From contig NZ_PNFP01000016.1 in the NCBI RefSeq assembly GCF_002940685.1, forward strand, positions 1 to 64,000: a DNA stretch of 64,000 nt, written 5' to 3'. The DNA is from Ensifer adhaerens. GTDB lineage: Bacteria > Pseudomonadota > Alphaproteobacteria > Rhizobiales > Rhizobiaceae. This document shows, piece by piece, positions 35,165-43,815 of the stretch (positions are counted from its first letter, which is position 1; each line of letters begins with the position of its first letter). Under the pieces are notes generated by a model. It was not told where the DNA came from, did no database searches, and worked only from the letters and a program-made list of their open reading frames with translations. The translations under genes and the position numbers were made by a program.

Positions 35165-37627
35165 CTACGGAAGCTGGGGTTGGTCGAGCGGGTTGCCTTC
35201 GGTGTTGACTCCACGTGCGGCAAGCGCCTTGAGGACATCCTGACGCTGACCGAAGAGCGCGACCGTGCCGTTGACGAGCAGCAGAACCTTGTCGACGCTG
35301 TTCAAAAGCGCGGGCCGCTGGGTAATGGTGACCACCGTGATCTTCTCGCGCTTGGCATGGGTCAGCGCCCGTGTCAGCGCCGCCTCGCCGGCGGTATCCA
35401 GGTTGGAATTGGGCTCGTCGAGCACGACCATGCGCGGATTGCCGAAAAAGGCGCGGGCCAGCGCGACGCGCTGCTTCTGGCCGCCCGAAAGCGGCGAGCC
35501 GTCGGCGGCCACCACGGTCTCGTATCCGTGCGGCAGCATGGCGATCATGTCGTGGACGTCGGCAAGCTTGGCAGCGGCGTAGATGTCGGCGTCGGTGGCA
35601 TCCTCGCGCATGCGGGCGATGTTGGCCTTGATCGTGCCCGGGAAGAGCTGCACGTCCTGCGGCAGGTAGCCGATGCTTTCACCGAACTGCCGCTGGTCCC
35701 AGTTTCTCAGGTCCATGAGATCGAGCCGGACGTTGCCCGACGTCGGCAGGATGGAACCGACGAGCATCTTGCCGAGCGTCGTCTTGCCGGCGCCGGAACT
35801 GCCGATCACGGCAAGCGAATCGCCGGGCTCGAGGGCAAAGGTGATGCCGTTGAGCACCACGCGCTTGGTGCCCTGCGGAACGAAAAGCAGGCGCTCGACG
35901 TCGAGGCGCCCTTCGGGCCGCGGCAGCTTCAACCGCTCGAAATTGAGGGGTGAGGTCTTCAAGAGCGCCGAAATGCGCCCGTAGGCAGCGCGCGACTGGA
36001 TGACCTGGCTCCACCCCTCGATCGCCCCCTCGATGGGTCCGAGTGCGCGGCCGGCGATGATGGAGGCCGCAATCACCATGCCGCCGGTGAGCGAGCCGTT
36101 GAGCGCGAGATGGGCACCCCACCCGAGCATCGTTACCTGGGTCAGAAGCCGCACCGCCTTCGACAGCGACGCAAAGGCGATATTGCGGTCCTGCGCCTTC
36201 ACCTGGGCCTTGAGCGAACCGGCCATGTCCCTGCCCCAAATGTGCACGGCTTCCGGGATCATCGCCAGCGCATTGATGATCTGGGAGTTGCGCGACATTG
36301 AATCGAGATGAAGGTTGGCCTTGGTCTGGTAGTTGGTCGCTTCGCCGAAGGCGGCAGCCGTCGCTTTCTGGTTCAACAGCGTAACGATGAGGAGAAGAAC
36401 GGCTGAGGTGACGACGATCATGCCGAGATGCGGGTGAATGAGGAAGACCGCCACCAGAAAGAGCGGTGCGATCGGTGCATCGAGAAACGAAAGCAACGTG
36501 CCGGATACGAGGAACGAGCGAAGCTGCTGCAGATCGCCAAGCGTCTGATACTCGCGCCCGTTGCTATGCAGGGCGGCTCTTGCTGCCGCGCTCAGGATCG
36601 GCGCGCCGAGCTGCGCGGCCACCTCGACGGCGGTGCGCATCAGGATCATCCGGCGAATGGCGTCGAAAACCGACTGCAGCACCACCGCGCCGACGATGAT
36701 CGCCGTCAGCATCACCAGCGTGTCGACCGAGCGGCTGGTCAGCACCCGGTCCGAAATCTGGAACAGATAGACGGGGATCGAAAGCACGAGAACGTTGGTG
36801 ACGATCGTGAACACCATGACGATCATCAGGTTCTGCCGGATCGCCTTGAGACCGGCAGTGAGGCTGGCCGAAAAATCGACGGGCCCAAGGCGCTTATGGA
36901 AGACGCCACCTCCGCCGCCGCCACCGCCGCCCTTGCCGTCGGACGATCCGCCGCCCTTATCCGGCGATCGCGCCTCGGCCTTGATCGGCCCTCGGTCGGC
37001 CTCGATCACCACCATGCCCGACGGCGAATATCTCTCCTTCATCTCCGCCGTCGGCCAGGCGACCGGCTTTCCGGCCGGCTTTTCGATGCACGGTTCCGGC
37101 CGCGGCTCCTCCTGCAGCGAACGACGCTCTACCGGCGCCGCGTCGCGCGGAGCCGGCCAAGGCTCGGGCCTGGCCACGGGCTCGGTCTTCGGCGGCCACG
37201 GCCGCGGCGCGACATCGACCGCCTCTGCGGCATCTGCCCGCGGCGATCCAGTCTCTGCGCTTGCGGCCTGGGTGATCCCCATCGGTGCGGCCGATGCGGC
37301 ACGCGCCGGTGCGACGCCAGGCGCGACGCCCGTCGCCTGAACCGGCCTTGCTGCGGTATCCGATCCGGGAAGGCCCGAAGGGCTCCAGTTTCCATCCTCG
37401 CCGGCGCCGTTTGCCGCCACTCTTCTTATTTGGTCCGCCACCCCGTCGATCTCCCTAACAGCACGGTCCAGAAGGTGTTCCTGATGATCGAGCTTGCGCT
37501 GAAACTGCCGCCGAACGGCGTCGGCGGCTGACGTTTCCGGCCATGTTCCGGTTTCCTCTGCGCGCGAAGAGGCATCGCCGCCGGTTTCGGCGGACGCTGG
37601 CCGAGACGGATTGGTGCGGTCGGTCAT
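35165..37627 (-). CDS. Type I secretion system ABC transporter (permease fused to ATPase)
   Basis: 820-aa exporter energising secretion of the proteins encoded upstream. Residues 1-255 are a disordered, Pro/Ala/Gly-rich extension, unusually long for this family and including a Gly run near 238-248. The six-helix membrane domain follows (about 265-560, starting LTAGLKAIRQNLMIVMVFTI), then the ATPase domain: Walker A GSSGAGKT at 609-616 (Lys615), signature LSGGQKQR and Walker B MVVLDEPNSNLD. There is no peptidase C39 domain, so it suits substrates with an uncleaved C-terminal signal. It ends 6 nt before the membrane fusion gene. Confidence 0.93.
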   Translation of the reverse strand: MTDRTNPSRPASAETGGDASSRAEETGTWPETSAADAVRRQFQRKLDHQEHLLDRAVREIDGVADQIRRVAANGAGEDGNWSPSGLPGSDTAARPVQATGVAPGVAPARAASAAPMGITQAASAETGSPRADAAEAVDVAPRPWPPKTEPVARPEPWPAPRDAAPVERRSLQEEPRPEPCIEKPAGKPVAWPTAEMKERYSPSGMVVIEADRGPIKAEARSPDKGGGSSDGKGGGGGGGGGVFHKRLGPVDFSASLTAGLKAIRQNLMIVMVFTIVTNVLVLSIPVYLFQISDRVLTSRSVDTLVMLTAIIVGAVVLQSVFDAIRRMILMRTAVEVAAQLGAPILSAAARAALHSNGREYQTLGDLQQLRSFLVSGTLLSFLDAPIAPLFLVAVFLIHPHLGMIVVTSAVLLLIVTLLNQKATAAAFGEATNYQTKANLHLDSMSRNSQIINALAMIPEAVHIWGRDMAGSLKAQVKAQDRNIAFASLSKAVRLLTQVTMLGWGAHLALNGSLTGGMVIAASIIAGRALGPIEGAIEGWSQVIQSRAAYGRISALLKTSPLNFERLKLPRPEGRLDVERLLFVPQGTKRVVLNGITFALEPGDSLAVIGSSGAGKTTLGKMLVGSILPTSGNVRLDLMDLRNWDQRQFGESIGYLPQDVQLFPGTIKANIARMREDATDADIYAAAKLADVHDMIAMLPHGYETVVAADGSPLSGGQKQRVALARAFFGNPRMVVLDEPNSNLDTAGEAALTRALTHAKREKITVVTITQRPALLNSVDKVLLLVNGTVALFGQRQDVLKALAARGVNTEGNPLDQPQLP

Positions 37628-37648
37628 GGATATCCTCCCGCGTCCCGA

Positions 37649-39682
37649 TCAGGCGACCATGCTGTGCATGGGATCGACGCTGGCCGTGTCGATAGTGTGC
37701 ATTCCCTGGTTCGGGGAAATCTGGTCCTGCTGCTGACCAGTGTCCGCCGTGAGCATGTCGTCGCCGAGGAAGATCACGGCTTCGCTGACCAGCGCATCCG
37801 GGTCCTGACCGCCGAGATAGGGATCGTTCTTGACCAGTTCCGCCTGGATGAGCACCTCATCGGAATAGGCCCCGCCGCCGGCATAGATCGTCTTGCCGGT
37901 ATCGACATCGACGATCCCCGCATAGTTCAAAAGGGCGTTCGACCCGGTCGATATGGTCCAATCCGCATCGGGACGGGCCGCAAGCGCATTCATCGCAAGC
38001 GTCACCTGATCGCTGTCGCCCAGGATGTTCGTCTGCTGGATGTAATTGAGGCTGATGAGATCACCGGAAATGTAGAGCACGCGCAGGCCATGCAGCCCGG
38101 CAAAGGCGGGATCATTCAGAAAGTCTCCGCCCGAAGGCATCTTGCCTTCCGACAGATCCTGCAGCGCCGACAGATAGCCTTGCGACATCGGATTGACCGG
38201 GCCTGCACTGCCGGCTTCGACGATTCCGGCATAATTCCACAGCAGGTTTCCGCCGGTCGAGACCGAACCGGCGCCGCTGGTGTGAAAGCCGCCGACCGCA
38301 CCGATGAGATCGTTGTCGAGCAGAATATTCGTCTGCTGGATGATGTTGGCGTCGAAAACGCTGCCGCCGACGAAGATCAGGTCGAAGCGGTATCCGAGCT
38401 CCAGCAGCGATATCTGGTTGGCCGCCGTGTTGTCGCCACCGACGATCGAAAGCTTCGAGCCGGACGCGGCAAGGATCGCCGTGTCCTCATCCGACATGAA
38501 GGCAAACTGCTGCAACCAGTTGACCATCATCAGATCACCCTTGACCTCGGTGATGGCCCAGGCCTTGGGGAAGTCTCCGGTCCCTGTGGGCGTCGTTTGC
38601 TCCGGCTCGACATGCTTGAACATGGCGATGTTGAACGCCTGGGTGGCATGCTGTTCGATATTGTCGCCGCTCAGCGCGGAACTGATGAGGTCGCTGTCAT
38701 AGTAGGTGTTGATCTGCACGATCGCGTTGAGCTCGACGTGGTCGCCGGCCACCGCCAGGACTTCGGCCTGCAGCCAGTTGCTGGTGATGACGACGGAGTT
38801 GACCAGCGTGTTGCTGCCGGTCTCCAACTCGACCGAAATGTCGACCGAGACGGCGCCTTCGCCATAGGCGATGCCGCCCTCGACATCGCTCCCCTCGTTC
38901 GACAATTCGGGCTCTTCCGGCGTATCGGACGCCTCGTCCGGGTCCGGCAGGTGATCCTTCAGAACAGGCGCTTCCTCAACGAGCACGCCGTTCACATAGA
39001 TGCCTTCGAGCGTGCTGGCCCTGGCCGAAAAATGGCTGACGGTCAGCCCCTCCGCCTCCGCTTCGCCGCTAGAGAATGCATCAAGCCTCTCGGCCGTGCC
39101 GACGACGAGGCTGGCGATCGCATCGCTGGAGCCGGCGACATTCGTCTCGCCAAGCAGCGAAATCTTCTGCGTCGCATCGATGAGCCCGGCCATCGTGGCA
39201 CTGTTGTCGATCTGCAGGCCGGATTTCAGGCCATGCCCGCCAACGCTGACGAAGTCGTTGTCCGAAAGCTCGGCGGTCTGGTTGCTGTAGAGCGCGACCG
39301 AACCCGGCGGGCTGATGTGCGGCTCGAGCGGCTGCGCCGCCGATCTCGGCGATGAGCCCTGCAGGAAGACTTCCGAACTGGACCGTCCAAGGGAGCCGCC
39401 AAAAGTCGGATATTCGGGGAAGGACACGCCGGCATAGCCGTCGGGTATCGGCATGAAGATGTCCGGTCCGACCGGCTTGTACGGAATGTCGGGGTTGAAG
39501 TCGTCGAGATCGTAAGGTGCGTGCACCTTGACGGGCGCAGAAACGAGCTCCTTCGGATCCTTGTGGATTTCGCGATCCGGGTCGAACTTGTCGTGGACTT
39601 CACGCAGACGCGCCTCTTCGGTTGAGATTTCGAAGAGACCGATGAAATGGGCAATGGCCTCGGTGATCTTTGCGGAATACAA
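37649..39682 (-). CDS. Unknown repeat protein encoded with the type I secretion system
   Basis: 677 aa, no family recognised. The N-terminal 35 residues are helical (YSAKITEAIAHFIGLFEIST) and there is no signal peptide. From about residue 280 it has roughly 100-residue repeats. Two clear copies contain N-x-IQQTNILxDxD followed by STGxNxLxNYAGIV(E/D); two weaker ones read ELNAIVQINTYYDSD and MVNWLQQFAFMSDED. It is acidic and poor in Cys, like secreted proteins. The start is TTG at 39682 with GAGGAGG 8 nt upstream. It lies 21 nt upstream of the ABC gene, so it is part of the operon. It may be a second cargo or a chaperone-like partner of the low-complexity protein, whose C-terminus has a related NQQ...GN pattern. 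Confidence 0.85.
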   Translation of the reverse strand: MYSAKITEAIAHFIGLFEISTEEARLREVHDKFDPDREIHKDPKELVSAPVKVHAPYDLDDFNPDIPYKPVGPDIFMPIPDGYAGVSFPEYPTFGGSLGRSSSEVFLQGSSPRSAAQPLEPHISPPGSVALYSNQTAELSDNDFVSVGGHGLKSGLQIDNSATMAGLIDATQKISLLGETNVAGSSDAIASLVVGTAERLDAFSSGEAEAEGLTVSHFSARASTLEGIYVNGVLVEEAPVLKDHLPDPDEASDTPEEPELSNEGSDVEGGIAYGEGAVSVDISVELETGSNTLVNSVVITSNWLQAEVLAVAGDHVELNAIVQINTYYDSDLISSALSGDNIEQHATQAFNIAMFKHVEPEQTTPTGTGDFPKAWAITEVKGDLMMVNWLQQFAFMSDEDTAILAASGSKLSIVGGDNTAANQISLLELGYRFDLIFVGGSVFDANIIQQTNILLDNDLIGAVGGFHTSGAGSVSTGGNLLWNYAGIVEAGSAGPVNPMSQGYLSALQDLSEGKMPSGGDFLNDPAFAGLHGLRVLYISGDLISLNYIQQTNILGDSDQVTLAMNALAARPDADWTISTGSNALLNYAGIVDVDTGKTIYAGGGAYSDEVLIQAELVKNDPYLGGQDPDALVSEAVIFLGDDMLTADTGQQQDQISPNQGMHTIDTASVDPMHSMVA

Positions 39683-39814
39683 GGTCGGGCCCTCCTCTTG
39701 TAGTCGGCAGTCCCCTCCTGCGTGGCGGGGCATGCCTGACTGCGCGAGAGGCTTCCCGCGCAGTCATCATTGTCGTGTCGATGCCGCGGGATGCGGATCG
39801 ACGCCCCCTACCGA

Positions 39815-41563
39815 TCAGGTGTTGTCGTCGTCGCCGACGGCGGTGGTCGTGTAATCGCCACCGACGACCGTCATGTCGATCGTGTTGCCCTGCAGGTTCG
39901 CGCCGAGCACGATCTGCTGGTTGAAGGCGTTGGTGTCGATGACTGCGTCTGCCGAGGCAGAGGAGAGCCCTTCAACGAAGCTATCGTCACCATTGTACGA
40001 GCCCCACATGCCGGCGCTGCCACCCGCGCCGCCATCACCGTTGGCCGCAAAGCCACCGTTGCCACCGGCACCGCCGGCACCACCGAGTGCGTGGCCACCA
40101 TAGGCATCGCCACCGTCGCCGCCCGTCGCCCACGAACCCGTGAGCGCAGAGCCACCGAGGCCATGACCGCCGGTCGCAGCACCACCGGTACCGCTGCCAC
40201 CAGTCGCATCGCCACTGGCGCCGCCGCCCGCAAGAGCACTGCCGCCAGCACCACCGGCCCCGCCGATACCTGCACCGGCGCCAAAGCCGGCACCCGCACC
40301 AAGACCAGCACCCAGGGCACCGCCGCCGTCGCCGGCATCGCCGGCATCGCCGCCATTGGCATCACCCGTTTCGCCGACCGCAACGCTGTTGCCGCCGTCG
40401 TTGTCGCCACCGTCGCCACCGAAGTTCAGGATCGGCAGGATGAACCCACCGGCGTCACCGCCGTTGCCGGCATCCGAGGCTTCCGCGTCGTCGCTTTCCA
40501 CGTCGCCGCTATCGCCGCCGTTGCCGGCCCCGTTGCTGCCACCGTCACCGCCGGCTGCTGCGCCGACGCCAAGACCGACACCAAGGCCGAGGCCGACACC
40601 GAGACCTGCACCGCCAGCAGCACCCGAACCAGCGGTCGCTGTACCACCAGCCGCGTCACCGCTGCTGGCAGAACCACCGACGCCAACACTCGCTGCAATG
40701 CCGCCAAGGCCGGCACCGCCGGTCGCATCGGCATCGTTGTCGGAGTCGCCGCCATCGCCGTCGCCTGCGCCTGCGAAGCCACCGATGCTATGGCCGCCGC
40801 CGCCGCCGTCACCACCGTTGGCATAGGCGTCGCTTCCGCCCTCGCCGCCGTCTGCTCCGGCTCTGATGCCGTCGCCCGATTCAGCGTCGCCGGCATTGGC
40901 GTTGCCGTTCTGGTTGAGCGTACCGCTGTTGTTGATGTTCGAGGCGCTGTCGTCATCCGACATGATGGCGTTCTGGCTGAATACGTTGGCAACGTTGCTG
41001 TTGCCGTTCATCGAGCCGTTCAGGATGTCCTTGAAGCTCGTATTCGCCATGCCGTGGATCGAGGAGTTGTCGATATCGGCGAAATCGTCATCGGACGGCT
41101 TGTAGCCGCTCAGATCGAGATCGACGTCCACATCGACATCGACGGTGGTGCTGCTGTCCACATCGACATCGGTGCTGTTTTCATTGAGGTTGGCATTCAG
41201 GTTGGCGTTGCCGTTGCCGTTCAGGTTGGCATTGCCGTTACCGTTGAGATTGGCGTTGCCGTTGCCGTTCAGGTTGCCGTTGCCGTTCGCATTGGCATTG
41301 CCGTTGCCGTTCAGATTGCCGTTGCCGTTCAGGTTGCCGTTGTAGGATTCGCTGTATTGCGATTGGCCCTGATCCTGGCCTTGCCCCTGATCTTGTCCCT
41401 GACCCTGGTCTTGACCCTGCCCCTGGCCCTGTCCTTGCCCCTGAAGCTGGCCTTGCAGCTCTGCCTGCAATTGTCCTTGACCCTGGCCTTGTCCCTGTCC
41501 CTGGTCTTGATCTTGAGACTGGCTGTCATTCCATGGCCACAGAATGTTCTTGTCCTTACTCAT
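39815..41563 (-). CDS. Low-complexity QG/NGN/Gly-rich protein, probable type I secretion cargo
   Basis: 582 aa built almost wholly of simple repeats. Residues 16-69 are Gln-Gly/Gln-Asp repeats, 74-127 Asn-Leu-Asn-Gly-Asn-type repeats, 131-150 Asp-Val repeats, and about 225-520 Gly-rich with GGDGG, GLGVG and GGxGG units. The last 40 residues (NAFNQQIVLGANLQGNTIDM, then a beta-rich end with DDDN) lack charge clusters and could carry the secretion signal. There is no N-terminal signal peptide and almost no Lys, Arg or Cys. GAGG lies upstream of the ATG. It is first in the gene order substrate, 677-aa protein, ABC, fusion protein. A fibrous, hydrated surface or biofilm protein is a fair inference, not a proof. 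Canonical GGxGxDxUx RTX nonapeptides are not evident. Confidence 0.85.
   Translation of the reverse strand: MSKDKNILWPWNDSQSQDQDQGQGQGQGQGQLQAELQGQLQGQGQGQGQGQDQGQGQDQGQGQDQGQSQYSESYNGNLNGNGNLNGNGNANANGNGNLNGNGNANLNGNGNANLNGNGNANLNANLNENSTDVDVDSSTTVDVDVDVDLDLSGYKPSDDDFADIDNSSIHGMANTSFKDILNGSMNGNSNVANVFSQNAIMSDDDSASNINNSGTLNQNGNANAGDAESGDGIRAGADGGEGGSDAYANGGDGGGGGHSIGGFAGAGDGDGGDSDNDADATGGAGLGGIAASVGVGGSASSGDAAGGTATAGSGAAGGAGLGVGLGLGVGLGVGAAAGGDGGSNGAGNGGDSGDVESDDAEASDAGNGGDAGGFILPILNFGGDGGDNDGGNSVAVGETGDANGGDAGDAGDGGGALGAGLGAGAGFGAGAGIGGAGGAGGSALAGGGASGDATGGSGTGGAATGGHGLGGSALTGSWATGGDGGDAYGGHALGGAGGAGGNGGFAANGDGGAGGSAGMWGSYNGDDSFVEGLSSASADAVIDTNAFNQQIVLGANLQGNTIDMTVVGGDYTTTAVGDDDNT
41186..41345. 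repeat. In-gene tandem repeats coding for NLNGNGN units
   Basis: Variants of an 18-bp unit of the form GTTGCCGTTGCCGTTCAG (with GCATTG and GAGATTG variants) run head to tail for about 160 bp on the plus strand, coding on the minus strand for Asn-Gly-Asn/Asn-Leu-Asn repeats. Such arrays are prone to copy-number change by slippage. Confidence 0.75.
41355..41520. repeat. In-gene tandem repeats coding for QG/QDQG units
   Basis: Units of CCTTGCCCCTG and CCCTGACCCTGGTCTTGA type repeat through this stretch, coding on the minus strand for Gln-Gly and Gln-Asp-Gln-Gly repeats at the N-terminus of the 582-aa protein. Sequence and assembly here may be error-prone. Confidence 0.7.
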
Positions 41564-42046
41564 AACAATTACCTCAAGTTGAGGCCGCGACAGCCGAGCC
41601 GCATTCTTCTCATACGCGGATTTGGGCCATGCGCGGGCTACATGTTGGACTCGTTGAACTCAGTAAAGGTGTTTTCCTCCGGGCGCCTAGTCGCCCACAT
41701 GTCGATATCTTTGATCGCTTTTTTTGCCTCTCCCCTTACTTGGTCGAGAGGACCGGAACAGGTTCCCAACTGGGCTTTTCCATTCGATGCAGTGCTTGCC
41801 CTTGGGGGCCTGAGTGCGTCCTGCTCGCCGGTTGCAGAGGAGACTCTGTCTAAAACCGACACGCATTGTAAGTTGTCAGTTCGGGTTAACCTTCGCGGGC
41901 TAGCGACGGGACGCGGAAATGTTCACCCGCGGGCTAGGTAAAATATAGCCGTCGCCCCCCTGGCCAGCCACGCGGCCAAGAGGCCCGGATCGCAGTATTT
42001 CCGGGCCTGCGCGACCATCGTCAGAACAAATTTACTGGACGCAGGA
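41564..42046. other. Intergenic region upstream of the low-complexity protein gene
   Basis: 483 nt with no gene I can support. Two overlapping short open frames on opposite strands lack ribosome sites. It should hold the promoter of the minus-strand secretion operon and that of the plus-strand 178-aa gene. One hairpin is visible: 9-bp arms AGGCCCGGA (41981-41989) and TCCGGGCCT (42000-42008), which would lie in the 5' leader of the 178-aa gene. Confidence 0.55.
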
Positions 42047-42583
42047 ATGCGGTATTCTGGCGAGCAGTGGTTTGGCAAACGGCAAGCACTGGCAGGGCCC
42101 ATGGCAAGATTTCACGAAATCCTCCTTTTGATCGGACAGCTCAACTATACGTGGACCAACACGGAGAGTTTGCTCATCTATCTCATCGCCGGCCTCGCCC
42201 GGGTCGACAAGGAAACCGCGATCGTCATCTTCCTGACGCTGAACACGACGCGCGCGCGCATCGAACTCGTCGAGCGGCTGACCAAGATGGGCAAGACGCC
42301 GGCCGCCCAGCGGCAGGAAATTCTCGCGATTACCCAACACCTTGGCCGGCAGGCGAAGCTTCGCAACAAGTACAGCCACTGCATCTATTCCTTCGACGAG
42401 ACCGGCGATCAGGCCAGCACGCAGCTGATGGCGATCTTCGACAGCAAGGACACGATCAAATACGGCAAGATCGAACAGATCAATGATGCAGAGATCGCAC
42501 GGATCAACGAGGTCATCGAGCAACTGCAGGAGGTCAACCGGGAGATCTGGGGGATCGTCGACCGCTACTCGTTCCCGCGCTGA
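42047..42583 (+). CDS. Unknown small helical protein
   Basis: 178 aa, no family recognised with certainty. The body is all-helical: ARFHEILLLIGQLNYTWTNT, a stretch around LIAGLARVDKETAIVIFLTL, and LRNKYSHCIYSFDE. No signal peptide or membrane helix is present. The ATG at 42047 has GGA 7 nt upstream. An internal ATG at 42101 (MARFHEILL) lines up better with the conserved-looking part and could be the true start, giving 160 aa. Neighbours give no functional hint. Confidence 0.75.
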   Translation: MRYSGEQWFGKRQALAGPMARFHEILLLIGQLNYTWTNTESLLIYLIAGLARVDKETAIVIFLTLNTTRARIELVERLTKMGKTPAAQRQEILAITQHLGRQAKLRNKYSHCIYSFDETGDQASTQLMAIFDSKDTIKYGKIEQINDAEIARINEVIEQLQEVNREIWGIVDRYSFPR

Positions 42584-42737
42584 TCAACCGCGGTAAACGC
42601 CGACGGCTGCATGCCGAGGTCCGGCTGTCTTCGGGCGATGACCGATGGGAAGCAGTGTGGGCGCACGGCACGGTTTTCGCCCATCCATAATTCAACCGCA
42701 TTGTCACGCCATCGCTCCGCGAGGCGACACGGAGACG

Positions 42738-43715
42738 ATGCGGATGGTTCGAGAGCCCGAGGAACGGCGATTCACTAGCCTCGAGGCGCGCATCGACGCC
42801 GCAGCGCATGGTTTGCTCGATCGGCTTCCGGCGAGCGGTCTCTTCGGCGGCCTGACCGAGTTTCTGGTATTCGGCATCAAGCAGGCCTTCGCCTGCCTCT
42901 TCGGCGGCGCGATGCTGGCCCTCATGCTGGGCACGAAATTGTACTGGCCCGAAGGTGCAGGCCTTGCCCGCTACGACTTCCTGTTCCTGAGCGCCATCGC
43001 CATCCAGATTTCCTTGCTCGTCTTCAAGCTCGAGACCATCGCCGAGGCCAAGGTCATCCTGATCTTCCACGTCGTCGGCACGCTGATGGAAATCTTCAAG
43101 ACCTCCGTCGGCTCGTGGATCTATCCGGAGCCGAGCCTCTTTCGCATCGGCGGCGTACCCTTGTTTTCGGGCTTCATGTATGCCGCCGTCGGCTCCTATC
43201 TGGCGCGCGTGACCCGCATTCTCGACATGCGCTACAGCGGCTACCCGCCGCTCCTTGCGACCTTGCTGCTGGCTTTTGCCATCTACGTCAACTTCTTCAG
43301 CCACCACTACATCATCGACCTGCGCTATGTGCTGTTCGGGGCGACGGCGATCCTCTTTCTTCGCACGACCGTGCACTATCGCGTGTTCCGGTTTCGCCAC
43401 CGCATGCCGCTGCTTGTCGGCTTTCTGCTTGTCGCGCTCTTCATCTGGTTTGCCGAAAACATCGGCACCTGGTCGCGGGCCTGGATCTATCCCTCCCAGC
43501 ATGACGGCTGGACGCTGGTGTCCGTGCAGAAGCTCGGCGCCTGGTACCTGCTGATGATCCTGTCGTTCGTGCTGGTCACGCTGGTGCATCGGCCACGCGC
43601 ATTTGCCGCGCGGTCTTCGGCGGAGCGAACCGCTCCGCAGCCCGCCGCCGCTGAAGCCTTCGCTTCCGAGATTGGCGATGGCGGCGCCGCGGCAAAGGGT
43701 GTCGTCGTGAGATAA
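42738..43715 (+). CDS. DUF817 family integral membrane protein
   Basis: 325-aa polytopic protein with 7-8 membrane helices, recognised as DUF817 by FGIKQAFACLFGGAMLALML, EIFKTSVGSWIYPEPSLFRI and FAENIGTWSRAWIYPSQHDG, in which aromatic and charged residues cluster at the membrane edge. The function of the family is unknown. The start is one of two in-frame ATGs (42738 or 42744) after GGAG; further upstream codons lack a site. The C-terminal 35 residues are an Ala-rich tail. It is followed by the AsmA-like gene after 100 nt. Confidence 0.88.
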   Translation: MRMVREPEERRFTSLEARIDAAAHGLLDRLPASGLFGGLTEFLVFGIKQAFACLFGGAMLALMLGTKLYWPEGAGLARYDFLFLSAIAIQISLLVFKLETIAEAKVILIFHVVGTLMEIFKTSVGSWIYPEPSLFRIGGVPLFSGFMYAAVGSYLARVTRILDMRYSGYPPLLATLLLAFAIYVNFFSHHYIIDLRYVLFGATAILFLRTTVHYRVFRFRHRMPLLVGFLLVALFIWFAENIGTWSRAWIYPSQHDGWTLVSVQKLGAWYLLMILSFVLVTLVHRPRAFAARSSAERTAPQPAAAEAFASEIGDGGAAAKGVVVR

Positions 43716-43815
43716 CGCCGCCGTCCGGAGAGAACGGCGGATCGCGCCAAGAGTTGCAAAACAGCGCGCCCTGGAAAACGATACCGAATCAGTCGCTTTC
43801 GCAACGAGGGGAAAC

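Noticed and set aside
33698-35953. 751-codon plus-strand open frame across the membrane fusion and ABC genes
   Set aside because: Spans two real minus-strand genes in antisense; no recognisable domain.
41186-41520. Repetitive DNA that at first sight might be a CRISPR or other spaced array
   Set aside because: Repeats are head to tail without unique spacers, keep codon phase and code for NGN/QG protein repeats.
39770-41941. 723-codon plus-strand open frame opposite the low-complexity protein
   Set aside because: It is Ala/Val/Thr simple text produced by reading the repeats backwards. The minus frame has the ribosome site, clean start and position next to the T1SS genes, so it is preferred.
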